Shown here piece after piece: positions 8,230 through 15,964 of a DNA stretch of 17,966 nucleotides; the stretch's first letter is position 1, and each line of letters begins with the position of its first letter. The notes under the pieces were generated by a model. That model ran no database searches, was not told the origin of the DNA, and saw only the letters and a program-made list of their open reading frames with translations. Made by a program: the position numbers and the translations under genes. This stretch comes from Gammaproteobacteria bacterium. Its GTDB lineage: Bacteria; Pseudomonadota; Gammaproteobacteria; Eutrophobiales; Eutrophobiaceae. Location of the stretch: positions 1-17,966 of the forward strand of contig JAENIZ010000028.1 in assembly GCA_016844485.1 (NCBI GenBank). The letters are read 5' to 3'.

Positions 8230-8246
8230 TTATCTAAAATTGTGCT

Positions 8247-9383
8247 ATGGAACATTGTGACATTCTCATAGTCGGTGCCGGTCCGGCAGGTTCGTCATTG
8301 GCGTGGGCGTTAAGTGATAACGAATATGATGTTATCGTCATGGATAAACAAACATTCCCTCGCAACAAGGTCTGTGCCGGTTGGGTGACACCCGCAGTCG
8401 TCGAAAATCTCCGGATTGATATAAATGATTATCGCAAAGAACATGTGCTACAGCCGGTTCTTGGATTTCTGATCGGTCAGATTGGCAGTCATGAAACAGA
8501 AACTTACTCAGAAGAAAATCCAATAAGTTACGGTATTCGCCGTTGTGAATTCGATCACTACTTACTGGAACGATCAGGTGCAAGATTGAAACTGGGTGAA
8601 TCTTTCAGAGAGATGGCACGTGCCGATAATTTATGGATCGTCAACGATTATATCCGTTCACCAATAGTCGTCGGCGCCGGTGGTCATTATTGCCCGGTTG
8701 CACGTTGTTTGGGTACCAAGGTTAAACACAGTGAAGCTGTGATCGTTGCCCAGGAAACTGAATTCAGAATGACGCCAGAGCAATCCGAAAAATGCAAGAT
8801 CAATCCTGATGTACCTGAACTGTTTTTTTGTGAGGATTTCAAAGGATATGGATGGATATTCCGTAAAGGGGATATTCTTAATATCGGTCTCGGACGTGAG
8901 GATAAGGACAAACTGTCAGAACACGTCAAAGCGTTTTGCGAATTCCTGCGGCAATGGGGAAAAATCCCTCAAGATATATCGTATAAATTTTATGGTCATG
9001 CCTATTTATCATATCAACACAGCCTTCGACAGGTGCTGGCTGATGGGATACTTTTGATTGGTGATGCCGCAGGCCTGGCCTATGCTCAAAGTGGTGAAGG
9101 GATAAGGCCTGCAGTCGAATCCGGGATTCTGGCCGCACAAGTGATCAAAAATGCCAAAGGGAATTACAGTAGCAAAAATCTCGATTCTTATCGGCAGTTA
9201 ATCACAAAACGATTCGGTAGGAGAAAAACAACATTCGATATTGCAAAAATGTTACCTGACGATTTTAAGAAAATTCTTGCCCATAAACTTTTAACCAATC
9301 ACTGGTTTGCACGTAATGTTATAATTAATAACTGGTTTCTACATGCCTACCAACAACCTTTATTAATTAATAAACCAGCTTGA
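8247..9383 (+). CDS. Geranylgeranyl-reductase-type FAD-dependent oxidoreductase
   Basis: A 378-residue flavoprotein of the group that reduces or oxidises prenyl or acyl double bonds. It begins with the Rossmann motif ILIVGAGPAGSSLAWAL (6-22), then VMDKQTFPRNKVCAGWVTP (31-49, the K-x-C-x-G-x-x-P segment of this family), the middle VVGAGGHYCPVAR (141-153), YGWIFRKGDILNIGLG (201-216) and the second FAD motif ILLIGDAAGLAYAQSGEGI (268-286). There is no signal peptide or clear transmembrane segment. It follows cfa by 17 bp without a strong ribosome site, arguing for co-translation. The natural substrate is unknown: acyl chains modified by the preceding gene, a quinone tail or a prenyl lipid are all possible. 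Family call firm, role inferred. Confidence 0.85.
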   Translation: MEHCDILIVGAGPAGSSLAWALSDNEYDVIVMDKQTFPRNKVCAGWVTPAVVENLRIDINDYRKEHVLQPVLGFLIGQIGSHETETYSEENPISYGIRRCEFDHYLLERSGARLKLGESFREMARADNLWIVNDYIRSPIVVGAGGHYCPVARCLGTKVKHSEAVIVAQETEFRMTPEQSEKCKINPDVPELFFCEDFKGYGWIFRKGDILNIGLGREDKDKLSEHVKAFCEFLRQWGKIPQDISYKFYGHAYLSYQHSLRQVLADGILLIGDAAGLAYAQSGEGIRPAVESGILAAQVIKNAKGNYSSKNLDSYRQLITKRFGRRKTTFDIAKMLPDDFKKILAHKLLTNHWFARNVIINNWFLHAYQQPLLINKPA

Positions 9384-9435
9384 TTGAATTTCGATTCCTG
9401 CGCCTGCAGCCGCGCCACTCCCGCAGGCCGCTCTC

Positions 9436-9608
9436 AGCATCCATGCTTTCCGCAGCACTAACACGGCCGCTCTTATGTATCCTTGCATCCGCGGCACTTG
9501 CGCTTCGACAACATGTTCCCGACGTTGTCTACCACCTACATCCATGTAGGCGTCCTGCACTTCGTCCATGTGAGTCGTCCTGCGCCCGCGGCACTCAAAA
9601 CTCGTGCC
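9436..9608. repeat. GC-rich cluster of short dyads between convergent genes
   Basis: The 211 bp after the flavoprotein gene are GC-rich and hold several dyads. AGCAT-CC-ATGCT (9436-9447) and CCTACAT-CC-ATGTAGG (9535-9550) share the core CAT-CC-ATG. GACAAC/GTTGTC arms (9507-9512, 9524-9529) form another hairpin. The 9-mer CCGCGGCAC occurs at 9489-9497 and 9586-9594, with CCGCAGCAC at 9450-9458. GGCAC/GTGCC (9590-9594, 9604-9608) bracket the chemoreceptor stop codon. Spacing is irregular (about 25-60 bp), so it is not CRISPR. It resembles intergenic palindrome clusters of other gammaproteobacteria and may end transcription from both sides. Confidence 0.6.
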
Positions 9609-11286
9609 AGTCACTGTCATCAGCGACATCTTCCGGCAGCACCTGGGGCAAGTTCGTTCTTTGAGCATTCAGCTTATGTACTGATCCTGCTGCAGTATTC
9701 TCTTTCCCTGTCGACACCCGCAAAGCACGTGCACTTTGAACATCCTCGTTCTCATTTAATTTAAAATACGCTACCAGAGCGCCCAGTTCTTCTGCCTGCG
9801 CACCCATTGCCTCGCTCGCCGCCGCCGCCTGCTCCACCAGTGACGCATTCTGCTGTGTCGTCTCGTCCATCTGTAACAATGCCCGGTTCACCTGCGCTAT
9901 CCCTTCCGATTGTTCCTGACTCGCCGCCGCAATCTCCGCGACAATGTCACTCAGCTTCTTAACCGCCCGCACGATTTCTTCCAGCGCCTGCCCAGATTCA
10001 TCGACGAGTTTCGTTCCGTCCCTGACCCTCTCCACACTGTCCTGTATCAATCCCTTGATCTCCTTCGCTGCCGTCTTGCACCTCCCGGCAAGATTCCTGA
10101 CCTCGCTCGCCACCACTGCAAAACCCCGGCCCTGTTCTCCTGCTCGAGCTGCCTCCACCGCCGCGTTCAACGCTAACAGATTCGTCTGAAAGGCGATCTC
10201 GTCAATCACTCCTATAATGTCCGCAATCTTTTTGCTCGCATCACTAATCCCATCCATCGCCGTCACCGCCCGATTCACCACTGCTCCTCCCGCATCCGCC
10301 TGCTCCCGCGCCTTGATAGCCAGTTGATTCGCCTGCACCGCATTTTCCGCATTTTGATTCACCGTGCTCGTCATCTCTTCCATACTCGAGGCCACTTCTT
10401 CCAGACTCGACGCCTGCTCCTGGGTGCGTTGACTCAAATCCGTATTGCCCCGCGCCACCTGTTCCGACGATACCGTCACTTCATTGGCCCCCGATCGTAT
10501 TCCACGAATCACTTCCGTTAACTTGGTTTGCATGATTTTCAGCGATTCAAACAAATCACCTAATTCATCTTTTCTGTCAATCTTGATATCACAGGCTAAA
10601 TTCCCATCGGCAATATCTTTTGAAAATGAAACACTTTGATGGACAGGTTGCATCACAATCTGCCTGACGGCGAAGAACGAAATCACACAGGCTAAAAATC
10701 CAAAACCAATGACCGTGAAAATGATATTGGACAGTATCTGTTTGGTTGCAGCGAAGAATTCATCCTTGATAATGCCAACATAGACTATGCCGATCACCTC
10801 CCCTGCCGCATTCTTGATAGGATCGTAGGCCGTGAAATATTCAGTACCGAGTATGTCGGCCTCACCTCGAAAGGGTACGCCCTGTTTAAAGATGGCATCA
10901 TACACCGGACCCTGGGCCATGGCTGTCCCTATAGCGCGCGTTCCGTCCTCTTTCATAACATTGGTGGCAACACGGATATCGCGCATAAAAATCGTCGCCG
11001 TTCCACCAACCAGGTTCGCAACCCTGTCAACAAGCTGATTATCACCATTCAGGACATGTTCTCCCGCATAGAGCTTGTCATCAATAAGCTGAATATCATC
11101 GCCCAGTTTATTTATTAATTCCCAGGCAACTCGAATATTAAGATCTTGTCTTTCCGTTCCCTGCTGTCGCATTTCATCACTGTTAAGCGTCAACGATCCG
11201 ATAAAAACGATAGAGATACACAAGATTAAAAATACAGCAACATTCAAGATGGCAATCTTGTAGGAGATGGGAAAACGTTTAATCAT
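9595..11286 (-). CDS. Methyl-accepting chemotaxis protein, single periplasmic cache-type sensor
   Basis: A 563-residue inner-membrane chemoreceptor. TM1 spans about 12-34 and TM2 about 184-208; the 150 residues between (NLVGGTATIFMRDIRVATNV, GTEYFTAYDPIKNAAGEVIGIVYVGI) look like a single-cache domain binding small ligands. HAMP follows (about 209-262), then the coiled-coil signalling domain with the conserved tip DEIAFQTNLLALNAAVEAAR and GEQGRGFAVVASEVRNLAGR (362-402), where CheA and CheW dock. The protein ends DSDWHEF, a WxxF pentapeptide of the kind that tethers CheR/CheB, so adaptation by methylation is likely. No che or flagellar gene is near. The 3' half (9600-10550) is more GC-rich than the 5' half, hinting at recombination with another receptor gene. 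The ligand is unknown. Confidence 0.93.
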   Translation of the reverse strand: MIKRFPISYKIAILNVAVFLILCISIVFIGSLTLNSDEMRQQGTERQDLNIRVAWELINKLGDDIQLIDDKLYAGEHVLNGDNQLVDRVANLVGGTATIFMRDIRVATNVMKEDGTRAIGTAMAQGPVYDAIFKQGVPFRGEADILGTEYFTAYDPIKNAAGEVIGIVYVGIIKDEFFAATKQILSNIIFTVIGFGFLACVISFFAVRQIVMQPVHQSVSFSKDIADGNLACDIKIDRKDELGDLFESLKIMQTKLTEVIRGIRSGANEVTVSSEQVARGNTDLSQRTQEQASSLEEVASSMEEMTSTVNQNAENAVQANQLAIKAREQADAGGAVVNRAVTAMDGISDASKKIADIIGVIDEIAFQTNLLALNAAVEAARAGEQGRGFAVVASEVRNLAGRCKTAAKEIKGLIQDSVERVRDGTKLVDESGQALEEIVRAVKKLSDIVAEIAAASQEQSEGIAQVNRALLQMDETTQQNASLVEQAAAASEAMGAQAEELGALVAYFKLNENEDVQSARALRVSTGKENTAAGSVHKLNAQRTNLPQVLPEDVADDSDWHEF

Positions 11287-11661
11287 AAATTGAGTTGCCT
11301 TTATGTTAAATATAGATGGATTGTGCCTGCTACCTGTTGAGTGGCTTTATTTTTATTTTAAGTAAGCTGAGCATTATAACTATGCCAATAATTATTATTT
11401 TACTTTAATGAATAGTATAAACCCCATGAATGACAATGTAGAAATAAAATATATATATTCCAGTAATATCAATGACGTTCACATACACCAACATTTTACC
11501 TGAAGCTTGGGCAGGCATCTGAATAACAATAATGATAATTAACATCCAAAAATTTAGTGCAACGCAGCAATATTTCAACCCGCAAATTTTTAATTAAAAG
11601 ACTTGTGGAAGATATATATAGATAGAATTCTACAAACAATTAAAAAAACACAGATTATAAT
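11287..11661. other. AT-rich intergenic region, 375 bp
   Basis: No coding or RNA gene was recognised here between the chemoreceptor start and the nitroreductase stop. A minus-strand TATAAT (11378-11373) with no good -35 could serve the chemoreceptor. No match to a flagellar sigma-28 promoter was found. No convincing terminator for the nitroreductase was seen; only a loopless TAGAATTCTA dyad lies near 11624-11633. Confidence 0.4.
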
Positions 11662-12231
11662 TCAGGGAAGTTCAACCATAATTTGTTCAATTGGTTTACG
11701 TGTGGTAGTGGGCACTTCTTCAGGATAACCATACCAGAACAGTCCGACCACTGTCTCAACACTCGGGTCAACCCAGAGCAGGTCGTAAAACCGTTTATCA
11801 CGTATAACGTCCCCCGTGGTCCATTTCATGCCGATCCCTTCATTACACAGATATAAAAACAGATTCTGCGCGGCACAACAGCAGGCTGCGTAATCTTCCT
11901 GTGCGCGTCTCGGATCATCCGATTTGTTGCAGGTGAGTACCAACCATCCCGGGATTTTCGACCAACGATCCAGTTTGATTTGGGCTGCTTTTTCGCCGTG
12001 CTTTACTCTCACCAGCTCAGCGTTAAGCTCAGCGATGGCCCTGGCGGTCTCCGGGCCAAGCAGATAAAAATGCCAGGGTTCAGTCAGGTAATGGTTCGGC
12101 GCCCAACGGGCCAGATGAATGGCGTGTTTGATTTTTTCCAGTGGAGGCACCGGACCGGATTTAAATTCATGGATTGTCCGGCGACCGGAAATCAGTTCAT
12201 CGATGGAATTGAATGATATTTTTTCCGGCAT
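11662..12231 (-). CDS. Nitroreductase family protein
   Basis: A 189-residue member of the FMN-dependent, NAD(P)H-using nitroreductase fold. Support comes from the N-terminal SGRRTIHEF (15-23, the conserved arginines that bind FMN phosphate), ARWAPNHYLTEPWHFYLL (41-58, the APNHxxxEPWHF element), EDYAACCCAAQNLFLYLCNEGIGMKWTTG (111-139) and VVGLFWYGYPEE (162-173). It is somewhat shorter than NfsB (217). The CCC run is unusual but falls in a helix that often carries small residues. It follows the Ser/Thr kinase by 40 bp on the same strand, so they may be co-transcribed. The physiological substrate is unknown; the family covers nitroaromatic, quinone and flavin reduction. Confidence 0.88.
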   Translation of the reverse strand: MPEKISFNSIDELISGRRTIHEFKSGPVPPLEKIKHAIHLARWAPNHYLTEPWHFYLLGPETARAIAELNAELVRVKHGEKAAQIKLDRWSKIPGWLVLTCNKSDDPRRAQEDYAACCCAAQNLFLYLCNEGIGMKWTTGDVIRDKRFYDLLWVDPSVETVVGLFWYGYPEEVPTTTRKPIEQIMVELP

Positions 12232-12271
12232 AAATTAATGTTAACAGTGAATCCATTAATACAAGAGGTTT

Positions 12272-14257
12272 TTAATTATTCGCTTCAATTTTTTTCCGCC
12301 TGATATGTTTCAATAATTCATTGAGTCTCCTCTGTGTCCTGGGGTTATCCCCTGTAATTGACTGAATTTCCTGTACATAATCCTCGGCTAGATCGAATTT
12401 CCCGTCATTCATGGCCTGTTTGATATTTTGTTCGAATTTTTCCGAGAGTTGTTTTAAGTCCTTGCGCGCCTCCCCGTCCCGTGGATTAGCACGGATTCGT
12501 TCTTTCAAAGTTTGCAGGGCGCGTCGATCAGATTCCGGCATCAGATTTTGCGGTTCATTAAGCTTTCCATGCTCGATCAGTTGTTGTTCTTGTTGTTCTT
12601 TCAGTTTTTGTTGTGCTTGTTGCTCTTCCAGTTCTTGTTGTGTTTTCAGTTCCAGTTGCTTTTGCAGTTCCTGTTCCTTTTGTAACTTTGCCTGATGAGC
12701 TGCATCTAATCTTTCTTGTGCCGCCGGGATATCAGGTGATCCCGGATTAATATCTTTGGCCTTACGCAGATAACTTCCCGCTTGCGGGAGATTATCATTC
12801 TCCAGGGCATGATCCATCAGACGCAGATATTCTGCCACAATGCTATCAAGCCCTTGCAATGCCGCGGTATTACCCGGATCGAGATTTAAAACATTGCGAT
12901 ATTTTTCAACCGCATTATTTCCGGCAGGTGAAGACAAACGCAAGGCGGTTATATCCGCCTTTGCACCGGTCAGTAATTGTTCAATGAGTTGCTCATTTTC
13001 TGCTACGGCCTTTGCCGCCTCCTCCTGAGGTTGATCGACCGGCTCAACTTCTATGGCATCCCCAGTAACAGGCGCTGTCATTTCAGGTGTGCCTTCCACT
13101 GGAGTCGTTTCTACTTTCTTCTTCGCGCCATTGCTTATTATGGACAGCAATATCAGTATGCCGAGAATGATGAGGCCCCATTTCAACAATTTTTTTATTA
13201 TGCCGTATAAATTGTCGATTAATCTTCCGAAAAAAGAAGCCTGTTTGACTTCTCCTGGAATGACATGGGATTCCTGATCAATACGTACAGTCTTTGCCGT
13301 AACTGCAACTGTTTTCGCTTCGCTGGCCGGCGTTACAATTAAATTTTCCGTTACATTTGCCTTGGCCAAAACACCATCGAATTCCCGGCGCCAGTCAGTA
13401 ATTGTCTGGGGGCGATCTTCCGGCTTGAAGGCCAGGGCATGATCAATGGCCAGCAGAAATTCCGGGGAATACTGGCCTTTTGCAATTTCCGAGGCAGTGA
13501 CGAAAATATCCTTCTCGGTATGCAATAGAGCCTCGCTTCTATCCATGGAATCTGCAGGAGAAATACCGGTAACGGACCGGTACAGTGTCGCGCCCAATCC
13601 GTAAATATCCGTCCACGGCCCCTGCTTGTTACTCTTGCCTACATACTGTTCAAAGGGGGCATAGCCGGGCGATACCATGGTGGTGAGGGTGCGCGTCTGT
13701 TCGTTCAATGACTGGCGTGCTGAACCGAAATCCAGCAGCACGGGGCTGTTATCCTCACGGATATAAATATTGGGTGGTTTGATATCGCGATGAATAAAAC
13801 CGGCTGCATGTATCGCGCCTAAACCATCGAGGAGCGGGAACAGTATCTTTTTTAATTCATTTTCTTTAATCGTTTTCTCTTCCTTAAGGATTTCGTGCAT
13901 CCCCTTGCCTTGTTCATATTCCATGATCATATATGCAGTGTTGTTTGCATTAAATACCGCATGCACCCGGACAATATTCGGGTGCTTGAATTTGGCCAGA
14001 GTCTGAGCCTCGCTGATAAAGCGATCCAGTCCCCATTTGAATTGTTCGCCGCGTTCGCGGGAAACGGGATGAATGGAGGCATTACCCTCGCGCACGGCCA
14101 GTTCAACCGGCAGATATTCCTTGATTGCCACCAGCTTGTTCAGGTTGGCATCTTCTGCAAGATAGGTAATGCCAAATCCACCTTGACCAAGTATCTTCGT
14201 GATGTAATACCAGTGAAGCTGGTATCCCGGCTGAAGAGAGTTTCTATGTTGTTCCAT
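12272..14257 (-). CDS. Membrane-anchored Hanks-type Ser/Thr protein kinase
   Basis: A 661-residue kinase. The catalytic domain (about 17-298) has the glycine loop LGQGGFGITYLAED (23-36), AIKEYLP (Lys46), HRDIKPPNIYI (156-166, Asp158, Asn163), LLDFGSAR (174-181), SPGYAPFEQY (196-205) and DIYGLGATLYRSVTG (217-231), all intact. One membrane segment (about 360-376) follows, then a probably periplasmic part with two TPR-like stretches (about 448-520 and 575-655) around a Gln/Glu-rich coiled coil (521-560). It may sense the envelope; the target is unknown. No phosphatase (PP2C) or FHA gene is adjacent, unlike many such loci. No Shine-Dalgarno sequence precedes the ATG, and the leader carries the hairpins at 14279-14382. 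Confidence 0.92.
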   Translation of the reverse strand: MEQHRNSLQPGYQLHWYYITKILGQGGFGITYLAEDANLNKLVAIKEYLPVELAVREGNASIHPVSRERGEQFKWGLDRFISEAQTLAKFKHPNIVRVHAVFNANNTAYMIMEYEQGKGMHEILKEEKTIKENELKKILFPLLDGLGAIHAAGFIHRDIKPPNIYIREDNSPVLLDFGSARQSLNEQTRTLTTMVSPGYAPFEQYVGKSNKQGPWTDIYGLGATLYRSVTGISPADSMDRSEALLHTEKDIFVTASEIAKGQYSPEFLLAIDHALAFKPEDRPQTITDWRREFDGVLAKANVTENLIVTPASEAKTVAVTAKTVRIDQESHVIPGEVKQASFFGRLIDNLYGIIKKLLKWGLIILGILILLSIISNGAKKKVETTPVEGTPEMTAPVTGDAIEVEPVDQPQEEAAKAVAENEQLIEQLLTGAKADITALRLSSPAGNNAVEKYRNVLNLDPGNTAALQGLDSIVAEYLRLMDHALENDNLPQAGSYLRKAKDINPGSPDIPAAQERLDAAHQAKLQKEQELQKQLELKTQQELEEQQAQQKLKEQQEQQLIEHGKLNEPQNLMPESDRRALQTLKERIRANPRDGEARKDLKQLSEKFEQNIKQAMNDGKFDLAEDYVQEIQSITGDNPRTQRRLNELLKHIRRKKIEANN

Positions 14258-14278
14258 GGTTAATATTTATTAATAAAT

Positions 14279-14309
14279 TCTGAAAAAGTCTGTCCAAGAC
14301 TTTTTCAGA
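14279..14309 (-). terminator. Perfect hairpin, first of three, before the kinase gene
   Basis: Arms TCTGAAAAAGTC (14279-14290) and its complement (14298-14309) pair over 12 bp around a 7-base loop. On the minus strand ATTTATT follows, a poor U-tract. It lies 22 bp before the kinase ATG, so it could act as a terminator for the dehydrogenase transcript or as an attenuator of the kinase. Confidence 0.55.
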
Positions 14310-14312
14310 CAC

Positions 14313-14343
14313 GCAAAGCAAAAAAACGTGATTTTTGCTTTGC
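14313..14343. repeat. Perfect hairpin, second of three
   Basis: Arms GCAAAGCAAAAA (14313-14324) and TTTTTGCTTTGC (14332-14343) pair over 12 bp with a 7-base loop, starting 4 bp after the first hairpin. The stem is AT-rich. It is part of a row of three dyads of nearly equal arm and loop size between the dehydrogenase and kinase genes. Confidence 0.65.
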
Positions 14344-14344
14344 T

Positions 14345-14382
14345 TCATTATTCAATCCCGCCTAGGCGGGATTGAATAATGA
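14345..14382. repeat. 38-bp perfect loopless palindrome, third of three
   Basis: The sequence T-CATTATTCAATCCCGCCT (14345-14363) is followed directly by its complement (14364-14382), 19-bp arms with no spacer, centred on CCTAGG. It begins 2 bp after the second hairpin. Such a perfect, spacerless dyad is unlikely by chance. No T-run follows on either strand, so it is not a simple intrinsic terminator; a mobile palindromic repeat or processing site is possible. Confidence 0.75.
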
Positions 14383-14434
14383 TACGGCACATCCATATGG
14401 CGCGGAACTTCTGATCTAATCAGGGGTTCCATAG

Positions 14435-15421
14435 TCAATCCATCACCAGAACTGCGGCCCCGTGAACAGCTCCCTGCCGAAGTTTGCTTAATGCCTCATT
14501 GGCCTGGCCCAGTGTAAACATTTCCGTCTCGGTATGTATCGGAATATTGGGAACCAGGGCAAGGAACTCTTCACCGTCTCGCCGGGTCAGGTTCGCTACG
14601 GATTTTATACTGCGTTCCCCCCAGAGAATATGATACGGGAATGCCGGGATATCACTCATATGAATCCCGGCACAGACCACAACACCGCCTTTCCTTATAG
14701 ACCTTAACGCACAAGGGACCAGATTGCCGACAGGTGCATAAATTATCGCTGCGTCGATCAGTTGTGGAGGTTTTTCATCTGAATTTCCTGCCCAGACGGC
14801 GCCAAGCTTTCTTGCAAAGGTTTGTGCAATTTTATCGTCCGGCCGGGTAAAGGCGTAAACTTCCCGGCCCTCATGGATCGCCACCTGGGTCACAATATGT
14901 GCGGCCGCGCCAAAACCATAAATACCCAAACGCCTGGCATCGCCAGCCATGCGCAGTGATCGATAGCCGATTAATCCTGCGCATAATAACGGGGCCGCTT
15001 CAACCGCTGACATTTTGTTTCCCAGGGGAAATACAAAGCGGTGGTGGGCCACAGTATATTCCGCATAGCCACCATCGATTTGATAACCGGTAAACCGCGC
15101 CTCATCACACAGGTTTTCATTCCCCGCGCGACAGAAATGACACTGGCCGCAGGTATGCCCGAGCCATGGCACACCGACACGATCACCCGGTTGAAACTGC
15201 CCGGCCTTGGTCCCGACCTTTACCACTTCACCTACAATCTCGTGACCGGGGATCAAGGGCAATTTCGGATCAGGGAGATCACCGTCACAAACATGCAGAT
15301 CAGTCCTGCATACAGCGCAGGCACGAACACGGATTAATATATCTTCCGGCCCACATTCAGGAATATTAACATCCTGAAGCACAAGCGGCTGCCCTGCAGC
15401 CAGGAGTACCATGGCCTTCAT
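14435..15421 (-). CDS. Zinc-dependent alcohol dehydrogenase
   Basis: A 328-residue medium-chain dehydrogenase that oxidises alcohols or reduces aldehydes with NAD(H). Catalytic zinc ligands are seen as Cys38 (CAVCRTDLH), His60 and Glu61 (PGHEIVG) and Cys147 (PLLCAG). Structural zinc ligands are Cys91, Cys94, Cys97 and Cys105 (CGQCHFCRAGNENLC). The nucleotide-binding turn is LGIYGFGAAAH (165-175). It is close in pattern to the AdhA/AdhP-like family and of normal length. The downstream partner on the transcript is the three-hairpin region; upstream is a small Cys-rich gene 30 bp away, likely in the same operon. Substrate unknown. Confidence 0.92.
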   Translation of the reverse strand: MKAMVLLAAGQPLVLQDVNIPECGPEDILIRVRACAVCRTDLHVCDGDLPDPKLPLIPGHEIVGEVVKVGTKAGQFQPGDRVGVPWLGHTCGQCHFCRAGNENLCDEARFTGYQIDGGYAEYTVAHHRFVFPLGNKMSAVEAAPLLCAGLIGYRSLRMAGDARRLGIYGFGAAAHIVTQVAIHEGREVYAFTRPDDKIAQTFARKLGAVWAGNSDEKPPQLIDAAIIYAPVGNLVPCALRSIRKGGVVVCAGIHMSDIPAFPYHILWGERSIKSVANLTRRDGEEFLALVPNIPIHTETEMFTLGQANEALSKLRQGAVHGAAVLVMD

Positions 15422-15451
15422 GCGGTATTCCGGAAATAATTATTCAGGTAA

Positions 15452-15823
15452 TTATTTTTTAAACAGCTCATCCAGTTTCTTCCTGGATTTTTCAGCCTCG
15501 GATAAAGAATTATCCGCATCGGACTTAAGACCGAATAATTCATCGAGTTCTGCTTTTGCTGCCTGTGCCTGAAAGTCCGTCTTGGGTGTATAAGCATTTA
15601 GTCTTGGCTTGAAATAATCACAGAAGTTTGCGCGCTCTTTTTCTTTTACAAAATCAGCAACTGGTTCACGGCATTGATCGGCGATATGTGGATCATAAAA
15701 CTCACAGAGCATACACACATGTAATTCGGCATGGCACGCCCTGCACTGCGCCAAACGACTCAACGGCAAAGGTAAATCTTCAATCGATTCACCGCATTTC
15801 CAACAGACAAGACCATGATTCAT
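15452..15823 (-). CDS. Small Cys-rich zinc-ribbon-like protein, function unknown
   Basis: A 123-residue protein starting MNHGLVCWKCGESIEDLPLP. It has C-x2-C (7,10), then CRACHAELHVCMLC (27-40), single Cys51 and Cys68, and CDYFKP, eight cysteines in all that could hold two or more zinc ions. The C-terminal half (about 80-123) is charged and helical (KAELDELFGLKSD, SRKKLDELFKK), a repeated LDELF motif that could bind a partner. I recall similar uncharacterised proteins in gammaproteobacteria but can give no function. The ATG at 15823 is chosen over a TTG at 15832. A minus-strand TATAAT (15860-15855) gives a plausible start 25 bases upstream. It probably precedes adh in one operon. Confidence 0.75.
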   Translation of the reverse strand: MNHGLVCWKCGESIEDLPLPLSRLAQCRACHAELHVCMLCEFYDPHIADQCREPVADFVKEKERANFCDYFKPRLNAYTPKTDFQAQAAKAELDELFGLKSDADNSLSEAEKSRKKLDELFKK

Positions 15824-15854
15824 TGTGATCAATAATAAAGAATTATCCCTGACA

Positions 15855-15860
15855 ATTATA
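15855..15860 (-). promoter_or_regulatory. Possible -10 of the Cys-rich protein/adh operon
   Basis: The minus strand reads TATAAT from 15860 to 15855, predicting a start near 15848 and a leader of about 25 bases. The -35 position has no good match, so this rests on the -10 and its position alone. Confidence 0.35.
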
Positions 15861-15912
15861 TGATCTTGTCCGTAGACTGGCCTGGGATCAGGTTACTATA
15901 CCCGTATAAATA

Positions 15913-15946
15913 AACAGGTCAGAGGCCGAAAAACCTCTGACCTGTT
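15913..15946 (-). terminator. Intrinsic-type terminator of the hydrolase gene
   Basis: Arms AACAGGTCAGAGG (15913-15925) and CCTCTGACCTGTT (15934-15946) pair perfectly over 13 bp with an 8-base loop. On the minus strand the stem is followed by TATTTATAC, a weak U-rich tail. It lies 18 bp after the stop of the alpha/beta hydrolase gene. Confidence 0.72.
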
Positions 15947-15964
15947 ACAAAGAGTTTATTGTGG

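Noticed and set aside
9384..9608. CRISPR array
   Set aside because: The dyads are short, differ in sequence and are irregularly spaced; no direct repeats of CRISPR length and no cas genes.
9910..10521. Several plus-strand ORFs across the chemoreceptor
   Set aside because: They are antisense shadows produced by the biased composition of the signalling-domain coding sequence.
12560..12700. Microsatellite-like TTGTTGTTCTTG tract
   Set aside because: It encodes the Gln/Glu-rich coiled coil of the kinase in frame; the repeat follows from the amino-acid composition.
15819..15832. FNR-like TTCATTGTGATCAA at the start of the Cys-rich gene
   Set aside because: The essential G of the first half-site is C, and the site overlaps the start codon, downstream of the likely transcript start.
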